This document shows, in pieces, positions 62,418-64,000 of a stretch of DNA of 64,000 nt (position 1 is the stretch's first letter; each line of letters opens with the position of its first letter). The translations under genes and the position numbers were made by a program. Under the pieces are notes generated by a model, which was not told where the DNA came from, did no database searches, and was given only the letters and a program-made list of their open reading frames with translations. Origin of the DNA: Anaerolineae bacterium (GTDB lineage: Bacteria > Chloroflexota > Anaerolineae > Aggregatilineales > Aggregatilineaceae); NCBI GenBank assembly GCA_027494015.1, contig JAOSJP010000001.1:62001-126000 (forward strand). Direction: 5' to 3'.

Positions 62418-63156
62418 TCAGTCTGCCGGGATGTTCAGGGCCGGGGTCGCCGGAGAGAGCAGGGCGGCGTGCAGGGTCGCGCCGGGCACATACTCGCCCA
62501 GCAAAGCGCGCAGGTCTCCCAGCGCGGCGCGCACGTCGTCTTCGGCGCTGCGCGTGGTGCCCCTCGACGGTGATCAGCGCCTCGGTCGTACCGTCGCGGG
62601 CGGCGCTCTGGTCGCTCTGCCGCCAGCACCAGCGCCGCGCGCTGACCAGCCCTGCCTCGTCCACGAAGATCACCTCGCCGGGATCGGGGTGCGCGATCTC
62701 GTCTGTCCCCAGGTCGGTGAAACGCTCGTCACCGCTGGCGAAGCGCACGGTCACCGCGCCGGTCGTGGTGTGCCGGTCGAACACGGCCACCGGCAGCGCG
62801 TAGCGGATGCTGACCAGGTTGCCCAAGTCCACCAGCAGATTGAGCGAGGGGATATCGCCGTGCTTGGTCAGGCGGCGCAGCAGGGCTTCGGCGGCGCTGC
62901 GATACTGGGTCGGCTTGACGCCGAAGGCGCTGAACGCCCGCCGCCAGGCCGCCAGGCTGGGCACGTCGCTCAGCGGGGTGTCGCCCAGGCGGGCCAGGAC
63001 TGCGCGCTGCTCAGCGGCAAAGGCGGCGGCGAGCGCGGGCGGGGTGGGGCCGTTGCGCAGGTGCCGGGCGACGATCACCCCGCCGCGAATGGCCGGGAAG
63101 CGGGCCAGCAGCGCCGGGTCGTAGCGGAAGAGGGTGGGCATGGGCGAATGAGCCAT
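62418..63156 (-). pseudogene. B3/4-domain protein with a late frameshift
   Basis: The B3/4 domain occurs in phenylalanyl-tRNA synthetase beta and in free-standing proteins that may edit or bind tRNA or amino acids. Family text: FAIRGGVIVARHLRNGPTPP-like start, WRRAFSAFGVKPTQYRSAAE, then LLRRLTKHGDIPSLNLLVDL and NLVSIRYALPVAVFD. After ALITVEG the frame is lost. Removing one base from the CCCC run at 62560-62563 restores TTRSAEDDVRAALGDLRALL and a stop at 62418, giving about 245 residues. As written, the frame runs on and overlaps pfkB to 62257. Real lesion or homopolymer error. Confidence 0.8.
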
Positions 63157-63254
63157 CGGCGCTCGCTCCTTTGCGGGTGATGGGGCGGGTCAGATGCCCA
63201 GGGCGCGCATAGTCCAAAGATGGCTGATTGCCGGCAGATGGCCAGGCCGGTGTA

Positions 63255-64000
63255 TCAGTCCGTGCCCTGTACGATCAGCAATGCTGCTACGCCGTTTACT
63301 TCGTGCTGCGCCTCGACGTGGTCGCGCTGCGCGATCAACCAACGCGAAAGAATCGAGTCGCTTGGTGCGAATGGGTCGAGCGATTCCCCAGCTTGTTCAC
63401 GATGTACGTTGACGTTTGGGTTGGTCACAATGGCCCAGAGCCGGTTGTGGAGAGCGGCCTCTGCGTCTTCCGGCGGAATCAGGTTGGCGCGCAACAGTGC
63501 CTCGTCCTCCCAATAGCGCAGAAAAGGCAGCAGCGACAGGGCCGGTTCCATGACAAAGCCGTCTCCGGGCAGGTATTCGTCTGCCACGAACGCGCTGACA
63601 CCGTGCCAGGATTGACGCTCGTTCTCCTCGTGCATGACGCTCCACAGCACCTGCGCCGCCCCGCTGATGATCAGGATCGCAGCCAGGGCGTTGAACAAGC
63701 GCGAGCCAGGCAGCTTGGTGGCCGGAGAGGAGGACTGCGCCAGGCTCCACCTTGTTCTGCTCATCACGCTCCAGCCACGCAATACCAGTAACAGCAGTCC
63801 GGGCAACAGGACCATAAAGTAGCGGTCAACATAGATTGGGCGAATCTGTGACAGCAGGAAGACTGGTACAAGCGTCAAGATCATCAACCAGAACCAGTAC
63901 AAATCGGCGCGATCATAGCGCCAGACCTTCCAGGCATTGCGGATTCCCCCGATCAACCCCACCACCAGGGCGATCAGTGCGGGGAGTAGCAGCATAGTTC
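63255..64000 (-). CDS. GT-C/GT39-like membrane protein, C-terminal part (5' end beyond window)
   Basis: The frame is open to the window edge, so the N-terminal catalytic loop is not visible. Seen are two to four helices (LLLPALIALVVGLIGGIRNA, LYWFWLMILTLVPVFLLSQI, YFMVLLPGLLLLVLRGW, LAAILIISGAAQVLWSVM) and the motif QIRPIYVDRYFMVLLPG, typical of the last membrane segments of GT39-type proteins. A soluble end follows, including WHGVSAFVADEYLPGDGFVM. It would be another member of the glycosyltransferase-like set in this window. Confidence 0.8.
   Translation of the reverse strand, partial: TMLLLPALIALVVGLIGGIRNAWKVWRYDRADLYWFWLMILTLVPVFLLSQIRPIYVDRYFMVLLPGLLLLVLRGWSVMSRTRWSLAQSSSPATKLPGSRLFNALAAILIISGAAQVLWSVMHEENERQSWHGVSAFVADEYLPGDGFVMEPALSLLPFLRYWEDEALLRANLIPPEDAEAALHNRLWAIVTNPNVNVHREQAGESLDPFAPSDSILSRWLIAQRDHVEAQHEVNGVAALLIVQGTD

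Overview
The window is a GC-rich bacterial chromosome segment that most resembles the phylum Chloroflexota (Anaerolineae-like). The best pointers are several giant polytopic membrane proteins: two tandem DUF2298 ('Chlor_Arch_YYY') proteins with the YYYFGY motif, an Agl23-like protein, and many GT-C/PMT-like proteins. This assignment rests on recognising families, not on a search.

Layout. (1) 1-3390: the end of a phosphohexomutase, a broken small gene running into an AT-rich, C-depleted island, an NTF2-like protein, a PP2C phosphatase, and a complete tRNA-Gly(CCC) unit with promoter and terminator. (2) 3844-31449: a co-oriented envelope/glycan block with a flippase-like protein, GT4 glycosyltransferase, SAM methyltransferase, at least six very large membrane proteins of GT-C/DUF2298/Agl23 type, and an ECF sigma/anti-sigma pair. 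It ends with a 1739-residue protein combining an Agl23-like membrane domain, an NHL propeller and an FGE-fold domain. (3) 32023-36819: proS, a secreted propeller/SH3 protein, a ThiS/MoaD-like small protein and era. (4) 36944-45763, minus strand: the nusA-rnpM-infB-(SDR)-rbfA-nrnA-truB-ribF translation/RNA cluster. truB carries an in-frame stop, and rimP is not seen upstream of nusA. (5) 46949-64000: ppdK, a secreted protein, a secreted c-type cytochrome, a histidine phosphatase and metallophosphatase pair, mdh, another GT39-like protein, an HhH membrane protein, a TauE-like permease, a baeRF-type ribosome-associated protein, a PfkB kinase, a frameshifted B3/4 protein, and the end of another GT-C-like membrane protein.

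The least ordinary content lies between genes. A family of dispersed elements of about 165-195 bp ends in a 14-bp terminal inverted repeat (GGGTGCGTGCAAAA / TTTTGCACGCACCC). Around it are short perfect palindromes with constant arms and variable centres, a five-unit tandem array of about 133 bp per unit, and heptanucleotide tandem repeats. One repeat cluster sits in frame inside a DUF2298 gene. Several genes carry single-base frameshifts or a nonsense codon (1297-1303, 14801, 19751, 20651, about 21110-21150, 38300, 62560-62563). These could be real decay or uncorrected assembly errors, and the sequence alone cannot decide.

How the genes may work together (inference): the phosphohexomutase would supply activated sugar, the GT4 and methyltransferase would build and modify a lipid-linked glycan, the flippase-like and Agl23-like proteins would move or load it, and the GT-C proteins would transfer sugars outside the membrane. 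The ECF sigma/anti-sigma pair in the middle could tune this to envelope state.
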